Source of the DNA: Nocardia fusca NBRC 14340
GTDB lineage: Bacteria > Actinomycetota > Actinomycetes > Mycobacteriales > Mycobacteriaceae
NCBI RefSeq assembly: GCF_001618425.1
Contig: NZ_BDCU01000029.1
Coordinates: 62,001-126,000, forward strand
Reading direction: 5' to 3'
DNA: 64,000 nucleotides
A model generated the notes under the pieces. It worked only from the letters and a program-made list of their open reading frames with translations. It did no database searches and was not told the DNA's origin. Position 1 is the first letter of the stretch. The number at the start of each line of letters is the position of its first letter. Positions 49,138-58,068 of this stretch are shown here, piece after piece. The translations under genes and the position numbers were made by a program.

Positions 49138-50433
49138 CTACTTTTCTGCGAAGTCGGACAGCAGTTCTTCAAGCTCACGGCCCGCCGCCTCATGGCTCCA
49201 AGGTTCCATGCGCTTCCGTAACGTGAAGAGTTCCGAGAGCATCCGCGCCGATCCCGTCTTGACCGCCAGTGGCGGAATCGCGGCAACTATGGCCACGGCT
49301 TGGTCCGGCTCCCCAGCGGCGGCCAGTGCCTGCGCGTACCGTGCACTGAAGACTCCCCGATCACGGCTCTCCGAAGCCGGGATATCGGGAATGATTTCCT
49401 CCCACAGCTTCATCGCATCGCGCGTTCGCCCCAGACGGGTCCAGACGGTGGCCCGCTGGACGTCGATATACCTGGGCGATCGGCAGGCACCCCACGGGTA
49501 CTCGTCATCGACAGCCTCGAGCAGCGCGGCGGCCGTGTCGAGCAGCCGGCCACACTCGTCGGCCGCATTATCGCCACCGATCAAAGATGTGCCGTGGGCA
49601 GCCTGCTGGAGCAGAAGAACCTCTACCTTGGGGCATAGGCGCGTGCGCTGCAGCAACGCCGCGCCGGTCAGGTCCAAGACTCCCCGCCCGTCTCGCTTAT
49701 CCGCCTCGAGCATGGCCTTGTTGTGAAGCGCGAAGCCCACGAGCTGCACATCCTGTGAGCGATGTGCACGCTCGAGCATCTGGTCGAGCCAATAGGCCGA
49801 CCTGCGCAGGTCTCCAGCGTCCGGATAAAGCCATCCGATTAATGCCGCATAGCCTGTCGCAACGCTCCAGAAATCGCCGCGCAGTCTTCCGCTCGCCGCA
49901 CCGGCCAGGCTGCACAGCAACTCGTACTGCGGGATGGCTATCGGTATCAACTGCAAGGAACCCAGAAAACGGTCCGCCGAGTAGTGCCCCGCCAATTGGC
50001 TTCGGAAGTAGTCCACGAGTTCAGGCGCGACTGGCGGCGTTGCGTCAAAGGGCTTGGCGGCGAGTGCGGTCAGTCTCGAAAGCGCGGTCCCGAACTGTCG
50101 ACGGTTCACATCATCGACCTCGGCTTCCTGCTCATCATGCACAACTTGGGGGCTGCCCGGGTTTGGTTGTGGGCCCCGATCGGGTCGAACAGGAGCGTCC
50201 GGATCCTGTCGTGCAGCATCGAAGCGCGCCCGCTGCTCATCGTCGAGCCTCCTGCGGGCGGTGTCCATGCATTCGGAGTACTTCGCACCCAGGGTGATGT
50301 CGGCACCTCTGCGCTCCCATTTGCCGACCGCCTCAATCGAACAACCGATCCGGTAGGCGAACTGAACCTGCGTGTCCCGCAATGCGATACGCAGCGCGGT
50401 GACCTCGAGCCCGGTCCACTTGATGATTGTCAT
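49138..50433 (-). CDS. Helix-turn-helix regulator with TPR-like sensor domain
   Basis: A 431-residue protein. The N-terminal 80 residues form an XRE-like DNA-binding domain ('LRIALRDTQVQFAYRIGCSI', 'AVGKWERRG'), followed by a proline-rich linker and about 300 residues of helical repeats ('LCSLAGAASGRLRGDFWSVA', 'ATVWTRLGRTRDAMKLWEEI', 'ARYAQALAAAGEPDQAVAIV'), as in peptide-sensing and developmental regulators of actinomycetes. The start is ATG 50433. It runs directly into the pterin dehydratase gene. The signal and targets are unknown. Confidence 0.8.
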   Translation of the reverse strand: MTIIKWTGLEVTALRIALRDTQVQFAYRIGCSIEAVGKWERRGADITLGAKYSECMDTARRRLDDEQRARFDAARQDPDAPVRPDRGPQPNPGSPQVVHDEQEAEVDDVNRRQFGTALSRLTALAAKPFDATPPVAPELVDYFRSQLAGHYSADRFLGSLQLIPIAIPQYELLCSLAGAASGRLRGDFWSVATGYAALIGWLYPDAGDLRRSAYWLDQMLERAHRSQDVQLVGFALHNKAMLEADKRDGRGVLDLTGAALLQRTRLCPKVEVLLLQQAAHGTSLIGGDNAADECGRLLDTAAALLEAVDDEYPWGACRSPRYIDVQRATVWTRLGRTRDAMKLWEEIIPDIPASESRDRGVFSARYAQALAAAGEPDQAVAIVAAIPPLAVKTGSARMLSELFTLRKRMEPWSHEAAGRELEELLSDFAEK

Positions 50434-50600
50434 CTCTCGGCGTTCTCCCCTCCGCTGTAATACCGCCAGGGTACGGACTCCGTACGGGTTCAGTGTGTCC
50501 TTATGCCGCAGGAACACAGCAATGCTGGAACCAATCATTACCGCAATCCGCAGAGGCGCACGCTCGACTTTCGCCCCGACAGAACCCGGAGCCAGCCGCT

Positions 50601-50948
50601 ATGCCCGTACCCTCAGCCGAAACCAGCGTCCACGAGTCGGCCAGCGTGGATCCGATCCCGGCCGATACCGCCCCGATCGACAACCACCTGGGTCAGAAAC
50701 GTCCGAAACTTCCCACCAGAGGCACGCACAACCAGTCGATGGCAGCCACCCTCCGACTCTGGCACACCCGCAACCGCGACCTCCTCGAGCGCGTCGCCGC
50801 CGGCCTCCGCCACCTCGACCACCCGGCAGCCTGCAAAGAGCACCGACCCCATCCGCGGGCGCACGCCATCCACCTGATGACCGACCACACCAAACACAAC
50901 TGCCCCCGGTTCCGGCTCGCGGCACAGTACATCGAGGCCCAACAGTGA
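50601..50948 (+). CDS. Hypothetical 115-residue protein, His/Cys-rich C-terminus
   Basis: The frame starts at ATG 50601 behind CCGGAG. It encodes a soluble protein with an acidic, low-complexity N-terminus and a basic C-terminal half ('LRLWHTRNRDLLERVAAGLR', 'HPAACKEHRPHPRAHAIHLM', 'HTKHNCPRFRLAAQYIEAQQ'). Two cysteines and many histidines could bind metal, but no known zinc motif is matched. It is divergent from the XRE-type regulator, a common setting for small accessory proteins in Nocardia and Streptomyces. I do not recognise the family. Confidence 0.5.
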   Translation: MPVPSAETSVHESASVDPIPADTAPIDNHLGQKRPKLPTRGTHNQSMAATLRLWHTRNRDLLERVAAGLRHLDHPAACKEHRPHPRAHAIHLMTDHTKHNCPRFRLAAQYIEAQQ

Positions 50949-51015
50949 CCGCCGGACCGAGGGCATACGGCTCGGTCTCGGTACGTCCATATCGAATCGC
51001 GGAGGGGCAAGCACT

Positions 51016-51156
51016 GTGACGGAACCGGACCCACCGACACGGGCGGTTGCCCTCCTGCACAGCACCCACGGTGGAGGCAGCGCGGTCCCGGTTACCAGAG
51101 CTGCGCTGGAACCAGGACTGTCCAGACCTGCCCCGGCGCGAAGGGGATGGTTGTAG
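51016..51156 (+). CDS. Possible 46-residue peptide
   Basis: GTG 51016 lies ten bases after GGAGGGG and 67 bases after the previous gene, and opens a complete 46-codon frame ('MTEPDPPTRAVALLHSTHGG', ending 'ARRGWL'). Its last 65 bases overlap the convergent DUF3048 gene, which weakens the case. No family or membrane segment is recognised. It may be a small partner of the upstream hypothetical gene, or a truncated leftover. Confidence 0.3.
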   Translation: MTEPDPPTRAVALLHSTHGGGSAVPVTRAALEPGLSRPAPARRGWL

Positions 51157-52030
51157 CGGTGGGGGTTGTATAGGTTGTGCCTGCCTGTGGGGAGGGCCGG
51201 GACCACACGGCCGGGAACGCTTGACCGTCGCGAAGTACGAGTGCCCGACCGCTACCAGTCGTCTGGGCCAGGGGTGAGACGCTGCCCGCGATGTCGCTGA
51301 CGGCCGAGTCGTGCACCTGCACACTCTGCAGCACGACCGTACTTGCCATGAGCTGTCCGGTATCGGCAACGGTGTAGGCAGCACCGTCCATCGACACCAG
51401 CCACCGGTGGTGACCGGGTGACCAGTCGAAACCGATCACCGTGTCCTGATACCGCGCTTCCTGATGTTGCGTGGGCCGGCCGCCGGCAGGCGTAGGACCG
51501 AAGTGCAGTTGCGAAGCCGGCGGCCAGCCGCCGCCTACGGGCAACTGATCCGAGCGGACGAACAGGTTGTGCGGAGCGTCGCGACTGTAGTCGCGGTAGT
51601 ACGCCGCAGGTTGCCGATCGGCCGAGGCGTTCTGGAGCGAGGACTGATCGACGGAGCCAACCAGCTCAGGTGCGGCACCAGAGGATGCCAACGTCGGGTT
51701 GCCGAACTGGTCCAACAGCGTCAGATCGGTTTCCCGCGCGCTTCGGACAGGTCCGATCACCGGGGGTTTGTGGGTCGAGAACACGGCGGCCAACCTGCTC
51801 AAACCACCCTCGACCGGCTCGACGTAGACCAAATCGGCGGCTCCGAGCCCTACCGGTGGCCGTGCCTGCGGACTGTTGTCTATCTTCGCGACCAGCACGG
51901 GCGCTCCTACCCGGGACGATGTGCCGGGAGGAGCGCGCTCGGGTCGGGTGCCGCTACTGCACGCGAACACAGCGCACATTCCCAGTGTCGTCAGGAACGC
52001 GGCAATCCACACCCACCATCGTTGTTGCAT
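51092..52030 (-). CDS. DUF3048 (YerB-like) lipoprotein
   Basis: A 312-residue exported protein. The signal peptide 'MQQRWWVWIAAFLTTLGM' ends in a lipobox 'AVFAC', so Cys24 should be lipid-modified. Family landmarks are 'VLVAKIDNSPQARPPVGLGA', 'GPVRSARETDLTLL' and, in the C-terminal part, 'HRWLVSMDGAAYTVADTGQL'. YerB-type proteins are extracytoplasmic and of unresolved function, perhaps linked to the cell wall. The ATG at 52030 follows AAAGGGTTGCCCCT. It stands alone. Confidence 0.85.
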   Translation of the reverse strand: MQQRWWVWIAAFLTTLGMCAVFACSSGTRPERAPPGTSSRVGAPVLVAKIDNSPQARPPVGLGAADLVYVEPVEGGLSRLAAVFSTHKPPVIGPVRSARETDLTLLDQFGNPTLASSGAAPELVGSVDQSSLQNASADRQPAAYYRDYSRDAPHNLFVRSDQLPVGGGWPPASQLHFGPTPAGGRPTQHQEARYQDTVIGFDWSPGHHRWLVSMDGAAYTVADTGQLMASTVVLQSVQVHDSAVSDIAGSVSPLAQTTGSGRALVLRDGQAFPAVWSRPSPQAGTTYTTPTATTIPFAPGQVWTVLVPAQLW

Positions 52031-52159
52031 AGGGGCAACCCTTTGACGCGTCCGATTCTACGCGCCACTTGACCAGTACAGGAGTGGTCGAGCCGGCCGC
52101 TGGATGGGGCTTATGCCCCCGGCGGACGCGCGTGGAAGCAGCCCGGCAAGAATCACGTC

Positions 52160-52536
52160 GAACCGCGCCTGTGCGCAAAGGCCCGTGCCCACGCGAAGGG
52201 CGTCGTCGGGGTGGTGACCGAGTTCGGCGCGACCACCGACCAGCGCAGGCTCACCCATTCTGCAGCAGAAGCGATCACCCTGTGGCCGATCCTGATTGCC
52301 AACGACGAACCCCTGAAACACCCACTGACATTCACCGCCACCGACCAAAACTCCGCGCCTACTACCTACGCCTCGCGGAAAACACGGGAAAACCCGTGGG
52401 CGCAAGCACACCTTGGCAGACCTGGTTACGGCTGATGTCGGTCCATCTCGATGAAGCCGTGTACGAGGCCGGAGCCCTGGACCGGGCATGCATGATCATC
52501 ATCGGCGAGACGGTCTTCCAACCGATCCACACATAG
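52160..52536 (+). pseudogene. Frameshifted gene remnant, family uncertain
   Basis: Two consecutive plus-strand frames look coding but do not join. The first reads 'AHAKGVVGVVTEFGATTDQR' to 'LTFTATDQNS'; from about 52345 the neighbouring frame continues 'LRAYYLRLAENTGKPVGAST' to 'FQPIHT' and a stop at 52536. Neither has a convincing start. 'VTEFGAT' recalls a glycoside hydrolase family 5 active-site segment, but this is too short to rely on. I read it as a decayed gene. Confidence 0.35.
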
Positions 52537-53095
52537 GCCTCGACGGCACGCCCGGTAGGAACCAAGGAGACGCGATGGGTAGTACACCGATTCAGCCGAG
52601 GCCGCTGACCGACCTCGAGGCTCTCTTGTAGTTCGGCAGCTGGTAGTCCTCAGCGGTGGTGACGCAGGCCTTCTGCCACCCGGTCGCCCCACGCGATTGA
52701 TCTCATTCCTCCGCCCGAGACGGGCCGTCGATTCGGGCGCCACACCCGCGAGCTCGGCCATGATGCGGACGGGGAGCTCGGCGGCGTCGACTTCGCCTCG
52801 GTCGTGCTCGATCGCGGTGATAGCGCTGGTGCGCAGAGCGGGGTCACCGTCGGGGTCGGGGTCGGTGGCGTATTCGGCGTGGACGATCTCGAACCCGGCT
52901 CGTGCGAGGACTCGGGATCCAGGCTCCTCGCCGCCACGCGAGCGACCGGAAACGGACTCGTCTGCGACAGGTCGATCGGCGATCGGGCGTAGGACTTCGA
53001 GTGAGCTCCGGCACCGGCACTACCCACCGTGCAGCTTATTCCGAAACAGCGGACCGACAGTGACGTCGGCTCGGGCATTCCCCCGGCCGGGTTAT
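52537..53095. other. Stretch with a possible minus-strand gene remnant
   Basis: No complete gene is supported. One minus-strand frame between about 53000 and 52690 has strongly G/C-biased third positions and a protein-like sequence ('LARAGFEIVHAEYATDPDPD', 'TAIEHDRGEVDAAELPVRIM'), but it lacks a start with a ribosome site and runs on into unlikely sequence. I do not recognise it. It may be the remains of a gene lost with the neighbouring truncations. Confidence 0.3.
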
Positions 53096-53108
53096 CGAAC
53101 ATATGTTC
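53096..53108. promoter_or_regulatory. LexA (SOS) box
   Basis: CGAAC-ATAT-GTTC(T) matches the actinobacterial SOS box CGAAC-N4-GTTCG at nine of ten fixed positions and is a perfect GAACATATGTTC palindrome. A TATGCT -10 box and a GTG start follow within 25 bases. It predicts DNA-damage induction of the truncated DUF222 gene, as known for some REP13E12 genes in mycobacteria. Confidence 0.65.
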
Positions 53109-53130
53109 TAAATTGAGCTATGCTGCTTCG

Positions 53131-53448
53131 GTGACCATGAATTCGACCACGCTGGCGCCGGCTGCCCGAACACCAGGATGGCCGGACCTGGCCGATGTCG
53201 ACTTGCTGCGCGCACTCGTCGAAACCGAACGCCGACGGAAGCGCCTGGATGCTGCCATGCAGGCGGCCGTCGCCGAGGCCGAACGTCGTGGCCTCGCCGC
53301 GGACACCGGCTATAGGGACACCGTGGAACTATTGACCGATCTGCTGCGGATCAGTGCCCACGAGGCGCGTCGGCGAATCAACTACGCGGCTCCGCAGGCC
53401 CGCTCGCGTTCCAGAAAGGTGTGGAGGGTGCTGGCGGCAGCAAGTTGA
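53131..53448 (+). pseudogene. Truncated DUF222 / 13E12-type HNH endonuclease gene
   Basis: About 105 residues matching only the N-terminus of the DUF222/13E12 repeat family: 'LLRALVETERRRKRLDAAMQ', 'AEAERRGLAADTGYRDTVEL' and 'LLRISAHEARRRINYAA'. Full-length relatives are 350-550 residues and end in an HNH nuclease domain, which is missing here. The frame ends in a stop 72 bases before the cyclase start. GTG 53131 is a few bases after TATGCT, so the message may be leaderless. It is probably a broken remnant still attached to its SOS promoter. Confidence 0.7.
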
Positions 53449-53519
53449 GGGCGAGCCCGTTACGGTCCGATCAGCTGTACTTGTTTCTCTCGGGCGAGTC
53501 GCGCGGTAGCGTTCGCGTG

Positions 53520-55505
53520 GTGTCGAAGGTCAAGGTTCTGCTGTGGCTGGGACATGTCGTATTGCCGGCGCTCGGATTGTGGCTGCTGGTAGCCCGCCCC
53601 GAACTCGACGTGAACTACGAACACCACGGGACACACTTCTGGCTGGTGCTCACCACCGCCGCCATCGCGATGGCCCTGGGCGTGATATTGTTCCGCGCCG
53701 CCCGGATGCGCCGGGACGCCAGATTGATCCTGGTATCGCTGGTATTCCAGTTCAGCGCGGGTTTCCTCGGACTGCACGCATTGGCAACGCCGGGCGTGAT
53801 CCTGCATACGCCCAACGCCGGCTTCGTCTATTCGGTACCTGTCGGGCTGGGACTCGGCGGTATCGCCGCCCTCGTGTCGGCAGTGGAATTCAGGCCCGCC
53901 GCGGCCGCCCGGTTGCATCGGTTCGCGTGGCTGTTGTCCGCGCTCCCGACGCTGCTGCTCGTAGTGTGGGCAGTGGTTTCGATGGCACAGCTACCGCCAC
54001 TGCATCACGCACCCGATCCGGCGGAGGCCAGGGGGCCACTGGTCGGTGTGGCCTTCGTCGGGTCGGCGTGCTACCTCGCCGCGGCGTTTCGCTACGGTCA
54101 CCGGTACCTGCGACGACGGGGCGTGGTGCTGCTCAGTGTGCTCACCGCCTTCGTACTGCTGGCCGAGGCGCTTTTCGCCGTGGGTTTCAGTCGTAGCTGG
54201 CATACCTCGTGGTGGGAATGGCATGTGCTGATGCTGGCCGCCTTCGTCCTCATCTCCGGTAGCGCGCATTTGCAATTCCGGCGGGAGGGTTCGGCTCTCG
54301 GACTCTTCGACAGCGTCACCCTGCACCAGACCATGGCCGGACTGGAGCGCGATTACACGCACGCCCTGAACGAGATGGTCGACGCGCTGCGTGCGCGCGC
54401 CGAAGGCGGCGTCGCCCCGACCGAGCCGCTGGGAGCAGTCGGGGTCCGGCTGTCCAGGCGATTCGGGCTCACCGAACGTCAGGTCGCGGTATTGCAGCAG
54501 GGCGCCTACGCGCTGGGTAGTGAACGGGAGCAGGTCCGTCGGCTGGGTCTGCTGGCGGCGATCGGTGAACGGTCGAACGTGATCCGCGGCGAACAGGAAC
54601 TCCTCGATGAGGCGCTGCACCTGGTGTCGGCGGCGTTCGAACAGGATCGATTCCGGCTGGCATTGGTTCGAGGCGCCGAACTGGTCTTTTCCGACGGTGG
54701 ATCCCCCGATCCGCGGTCGTTGGCGTTCCCGCTGGTCGTCAAGGGAAGCCGGGCCGGAGTACTCGAGGCGCTGCGTGCGGGGGGCCGCTTCAGCGATACC
54801 GAGTTCGCGATGTTGCGATCGTTCGCCGACCGGACGTCGGTCATGTTGGAGAATGCGCGCCTGTATCGGCAGATCGACGGGCTGTTCCGATCCTATATGT
54901 CGCCCACGGTAGCGACCGCGCTGATCGCCGACCCGTCCCAGGCCGGACTCGGCGGCCGGATCGCCGAGGTCAGTGTGCTGATGGCCGACTTGTCAGGATT
55001 CACGCCGTTCTCCGAGTCCTCGCCCCCGGAAGCGGTGGTGCACATGCTGAACACGTATTACGGCGTGATCGTGCCGGCCATCCTGGACCACGGTGGGACG
55101 GTCGTCCAGTTCGTGGGCGACGCGGTCATGGCCCTGTTCAACGCGCCGGTCCACCAGCCGGATCATGCGCAGCGGGCCGCCGGCGCAGGGCTCGCGCTCC
55201 AGCGAGCGGTCGCCGAGACGGCGATTCGACATCCCGGCTGGCCGCGATTCCGGGTCGGGGTCAATACCGGTCCGGCGCTGGTCGGCAATATCGGCGCACC
55301 ACAGATGCGCAACTACACCGCGATCGGTGATACGACGAATCTCGCCGCCCGGCTGGAGAGCCTGGCGGAGCCCGGAACCGTGGTCATCGGCTCGCTGACC
55401 TACGCATACCTCGGCTCGCGCGCGCAGGTACGCAGCCGTGGCACAGTCACTGTGCGAGGCCGGAGCGAACCGGTGACCTACTATGTGCTGGATGGATTAC
55501 GGTGA
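53520..55505 (+). CDS. Membrane-bound class III adenylate/guanylate cyclase
   Basis: About 661 residues. Seven or eight hydrophobic segments occupy residues 1-260, followed by a GAF-like domain ('EQELLDEALHLVSAAFEQDR') and the cyclase domain at 480-660. Metal-binding aspartates lie in 'VLMADLSGFTPFSE' and 'VQFVGDAVMALFNAP'; the transition-state pair in 'TNLAARLESLAEPG'. It would make cAMP from ATP at the inner membrane face; the membrane and GAF parts could sense a signal. Start GTG 53520 or 53517. It overlaps the Crp-type gene by four bases (GTGA), so messenger synthesis and reception are co-translated. Confidence 0.9.
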   Translation: MSKVKVLLWLGHVVLPALGLWLLVARPELDVNYEHHGTHFWLVLTTAAIAMALGVILFRAARMRRDARLILVSLVFQFSAGFLGLHALATPGVILHTPNAGFVYSVPVGLGLGGIAALVSAVEFRPAAAARLHRFAWLLSALPTLLLVVWAVVSMAQLPPLHHAPDPAEARGPLVGVAFVGSACYLAAAFRYGHRYLRRRGVVLLSVLTAFVLLAEALFAVGFSRSWHTSWWEWHVLMLAAFVLISGSAHLQFRREGSALGLFDSVTLHQTMAGLERDYTHALNEMVDALRARAEGGVAPTEPLGAVGVRLSRRFGLTERQVAVLQQGAYALGSEREQVRRLGLLAAIGERSNVIRGEQELLDEALHLVSAAFEQDRFRLALVRGAELVFSDGGSPDPRSLAFPLVVKGSRAGVLEALRAGGRFSDTEFAMLRSFADRTSVMLENARLYRQIDGLFRSYMSPTVATALIADPSQAGLGGRIAEVSVLMADLSGFTPFSESSPPEAVVHMLNTYYGVIVPAILDHGGTVVQFVGDAVMALFNAPVHQPDHAQRAAGAGLALQRAVAETAIRHPGWPRFRVGVNTGPALVGNIGAPQMRNYTAIGDTTNLAARLESLAEPGTVVIGSLTYAYLGSRAQVRSRGTVTVRGRSEPVTYYVLDGLR

Positions 55506-56161
55506 CGACCGATTTCGAGATACTCCGTGGCTTGCCCGAGCCGGAACAGCGCGAAATTCTCGCCTTGTGCACACCGCGCCGGTACAAACGGCGGGAAATT
55601 CTCTGCCACGAAGGCGATCCCGGTGACTGTCTGCATCTGATCAAATCCGGCCGGCTCATCGTCCGGGTAGCTACTCCGCTCGGGGATACCGCGACGCTGA
55701 CCATGCTCGGCCCCGGCCACTCGTTCGGTGAACTGGCGGTGTTCGACAGCCACTCTCGCCGGACCGCGACCGTCGAAGCAGTGGAAAGTGTCGAGACGTT
55801 GACGTTCGGTCGCACACAGCTGACGGCACTGCGTCAGAGATACCCGGAGATCGACCGGGTCATGATCGACACATTGGCCGCCCAGGTGCGGCGGCTCTCC
55901 GCGCAGGTGCTGGAAGCGTTGTATCTACCGGTCGAAACCCGGGTCGTGCGACGTTTGATCGACCTCGCCGCCATCTACGGCGGATCGAGTTCCACCGCCG
56001 AGATCCGGCTCAATCAGGAAGATCTGGCGTCCATGGCAGGAACCACCCGGGCCACGACGAACAAGGTGCTGCGCGACCTGCAACAACGCAATATCCTGGC
56101 TCTGACCCGTGGCCGGATCACCGTGGTCGACCGGGTGGCGCTGGTTCGCTTCGCCCGCTGA
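55502..56161 (+). CDS. Crp/Fnr-family transcriptional regulator
   Basis: A 219-residue regulator. Residues 1-115 are a cyclic-nucleotide-binding domain with a phosphate-binding cassette 'SFGELAVFDSHSRRTATV' (Glu and Arg that hold cyclic nucleotide are present). Residues 140-215 are a winged helix-turn-helix, 'LNQEDLASMAGTTRATTNKV'. The GTG start overlaps the cyclase stop. The likely ligand is the cAMP made by its partner. Targets are unknown. Confidence 0.91.
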   Translation: MTTDFEILRGLPEPEQREILALCTPRRYKRREILCHEGDPGDCLHLIKSGRLIVRVATPLGDTATLTMLGPGHSFGELAVFDSHSRRTATVEAVESVETLTFGRTQLTALRQRYPEIDRVMIDTLAAQVRRLSAQVLEALYLPVETRVVRRLIDLAAIYGGSSSTAEIRLNQEDLASMAGTTRATTNKVLRDLQQRNILALTRGRITVVDRVALVRFAR

Positions 56162-56165
56162 ACGC

Positions 56166-56723
56166 CTATTTCGCGAGTGCCTTACCGCCGGAGGGTGCGA
56201 CCGCGAACCAGGTGCCGCCGACGCCCTGACCCCGCAGATCTCCCGGCCGGTGGTCCTTCGAGAAGTGGTACACCGGCCAGCCGCCGATGGTGATCTGGCA
56301 CGAACCGTCCGCGCGCTCGACGAATCCGACCCGCCCCGGATCGATACCCACGATGTAGAGCCCTTGCCCCCGGCTCACCAGCAGCGGCGGCCATGTGACG
56401 GCACAGTCGCCGTTGCAGTTCGACTGTGACGGTTTGGCGGTGTCCTTGTCGAACCGATAGAGCGAGCGACCGTCACCATCGGTTACGCGCAACCCGACCG
56501 CCGGGTCGGCGACCGCGGTGAGCTCGACAGCATTCGCACCGTGCGGCGCCCGCCCGTCGTAGATGTTCAGCCATCCCTGCGTTCGCACGGGTACCTGCGC
56601 CGACGTCGCCGGACCAGCCGGCGCCGGATCCGCCGTCGCAGCCGGCGGCGCGGACAAACCCACAACCGCGGCAGCGGCGAACGCGACAGCGGTCGTATTG
56701 ATCAAGGTGGTGAATCTCGACAT
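56166..56723 (-). CDS. Secreted COG4315/DUF-type repeat protein
   Basis: A 185-residue exported protein with a signal peptide ('NTTAVAFAAAAVVGLSAPPA', cleavage near 'ATADPAP'). The mature part has two repeats of the PF03640 lipoprotein type: 'GRSLYRFDKDTAKPSQSNCN' with 'GDCAVTWPPLL', and 'GGWPVYHFSKDHRPGDLRGQ' with 'GVGGTWFAV'. Three cysteines lie in the mature protein. Function is unknown. The ATG at 56723 follows CGGAGG; the upstream in-frame codons have no support. It converges on the Crp-type gene, four bases apart. Confidence 0.82.
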   Translation of the reverse strand: MSRFTTLINTTAVAFAAAAVVGLSAPPAATADPAPAGPATSAQVPVRTQGWLNIYDGRAPHGANAVELTAVADPAVGLRVTDGDGRSLYRFDKDTAKPSQSNCNGDCAVTWPPLLVSRGQGLYIVGIDPGRVGFVERADGSCQITIGGWPVYHFSKDHRPGDLRGQGVGGTWFAVAPSGGKALAK

Positions 56724-57065
56724 GGAATCCTCCGAATGGCCTTCTTGTTCAGTGACCACAATTCTTCGGCTCCGCACTCGAACGGTCTGTTTTCGCACCG
56801 ACATCCACTGTGTGTCCAAGCCGACACAAGGACTTCACCGGAGCCGCTCGATAATCGATGCCCGCACCCATCGGCGCGGCGTCCGGAGCTGAGCAAGAAG
56901 GAAATCGAACGATTCATCGAAGCCTTTGCGGCCTCATCCCGTGCTCCGCACGGTAGAACCAGGCGAGAAGCAGGAAGGTGTCACAACCCATTACAGCGCG
57001 CCCCACCCCGCACCGCCCCGCAAACCGACCCGAACGTACAGGTCCGCTCTGCTGTCCCAGCGGAA
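56724..57065. other. Intergenic region with a TGTGTC-N6-GACACA dyad
   Basis: 342 bases separate the secreted protein gene from the MmyB-type regulator stop. It contains a perfect 6-bp inverted repeat, TGTGTC (56811-56816) and GACACA (56823-56828), about 90 bases before the secreted protein's start. This is a possible operator. No gene is supported. Confidence 0.35.
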
Positions 57066-57940
57066 TCACTCGTCGGCGAGCGCTGAGCGGGTCGCCTGCA
57101 GCGCCGAGAGGAGCAGCAGCCGGTCCGCGTCGGCGCTTCCCGGCTCGGCGGTGAAGACCAGCATGACCGGGCCGGGATTTCCCGGAAGTGGGTATGTGTC
57201 CCAGTCCAAGACGATGTCGCCGACCTCGGGGATCCGGAAAGTCTTTGTGCCGCTGACAGACTCGCGGATGTCGTGGCGGGCCCAGAGCCGCCGGAACTCG
57301 GCGCTGTGGATGCTCAGTTCACCGACGATCGCGGTAGCGCGAGGATGGGTGGGATCGGTCGCGACCGCGGCACGCATCATGCCGATGTAATCCAGAGCCT
57401 GCCGCTCCCAGTCCGGACAGGTCCGCTCGCCGGTCAGCGTGTCGTCGAAGATCAGCAGAAGCATGTTGAGCCGGTCGGGCGGGTAAGTGCCCGGGTCGCC
57501 GAGCAACGCCTCCGCCATCGGGTTCCAGTCGAGCAGGTCGAGATGCCTACCGAGGACGACCGCGGGGGTGTTCATGACCCGAAGCAACCGACGCGTGCTG
57601 TCCGGCACCTGTTCCGGATCGCGGTTCATTCGAGTGGGCATCGGCCGACGGGCGGCGCGCGCCAGGCCGAACAGGTAGCGGCGTTCCTCATCGTCGAGGC
57701 CGAGCGCGGTGGCGAGCGCGTCGAGGACGTCGTCGGACGGACGCACCTCCCGACCCTGCTCCATCCGCTGGTAGTAATCGGTGCTCAGCCCGGCGAGCAT
57801 GGCCAGCTCCTCGCGCCGCAGCCCGGTGACCTTCCGCCGGCCGCCCGGCTCGAGGCCGACGTCGTGTGGATGCAACCGGCCGCGCCGCGCGCAAGAAACC
57901 ACCGAGCTCACGAGCGTACGGATGCGAGTTGATCACTTCT
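57066..57940 (-). pseudogene. MmyB-type XRE regulator, frameshifted near its N-terminus
   Basis: The frame from 57911 encodes 281 residues of an XRE regulator with an MmyB-like ligand domain ('REELAMLAGLSTDYYQRMEQ', 'LLDWNPMAEALLGDPGTYPP', 'LWARHDIRESVSGTKTFRIP'). The expected family N-terminus, 'YARELGGFLRA', is present in a different frame between about 57938 and 57890; the two would join as '..FLRARRGRLHPHDVG' if two bases were added in the CG-rich run near 57885. A GTG at 57911 could still start a shortened protein, so residual function is possible. It diverges from an SDR gene, as is usual for MmyB regulators. Confidence 0.6.
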
Positions 57941-58068
57941 TCAGTGTGCCTCGGGCCTTGGCCACTGAAGGTAGGTCTACCAGACCTGGGCAACCGAGAA
58001 CGACCGTGACGGCCCGGACCGCCCGTAGCGTCGACCGTCCAACGCACCGACATTCCCAGGAGCAGCAG

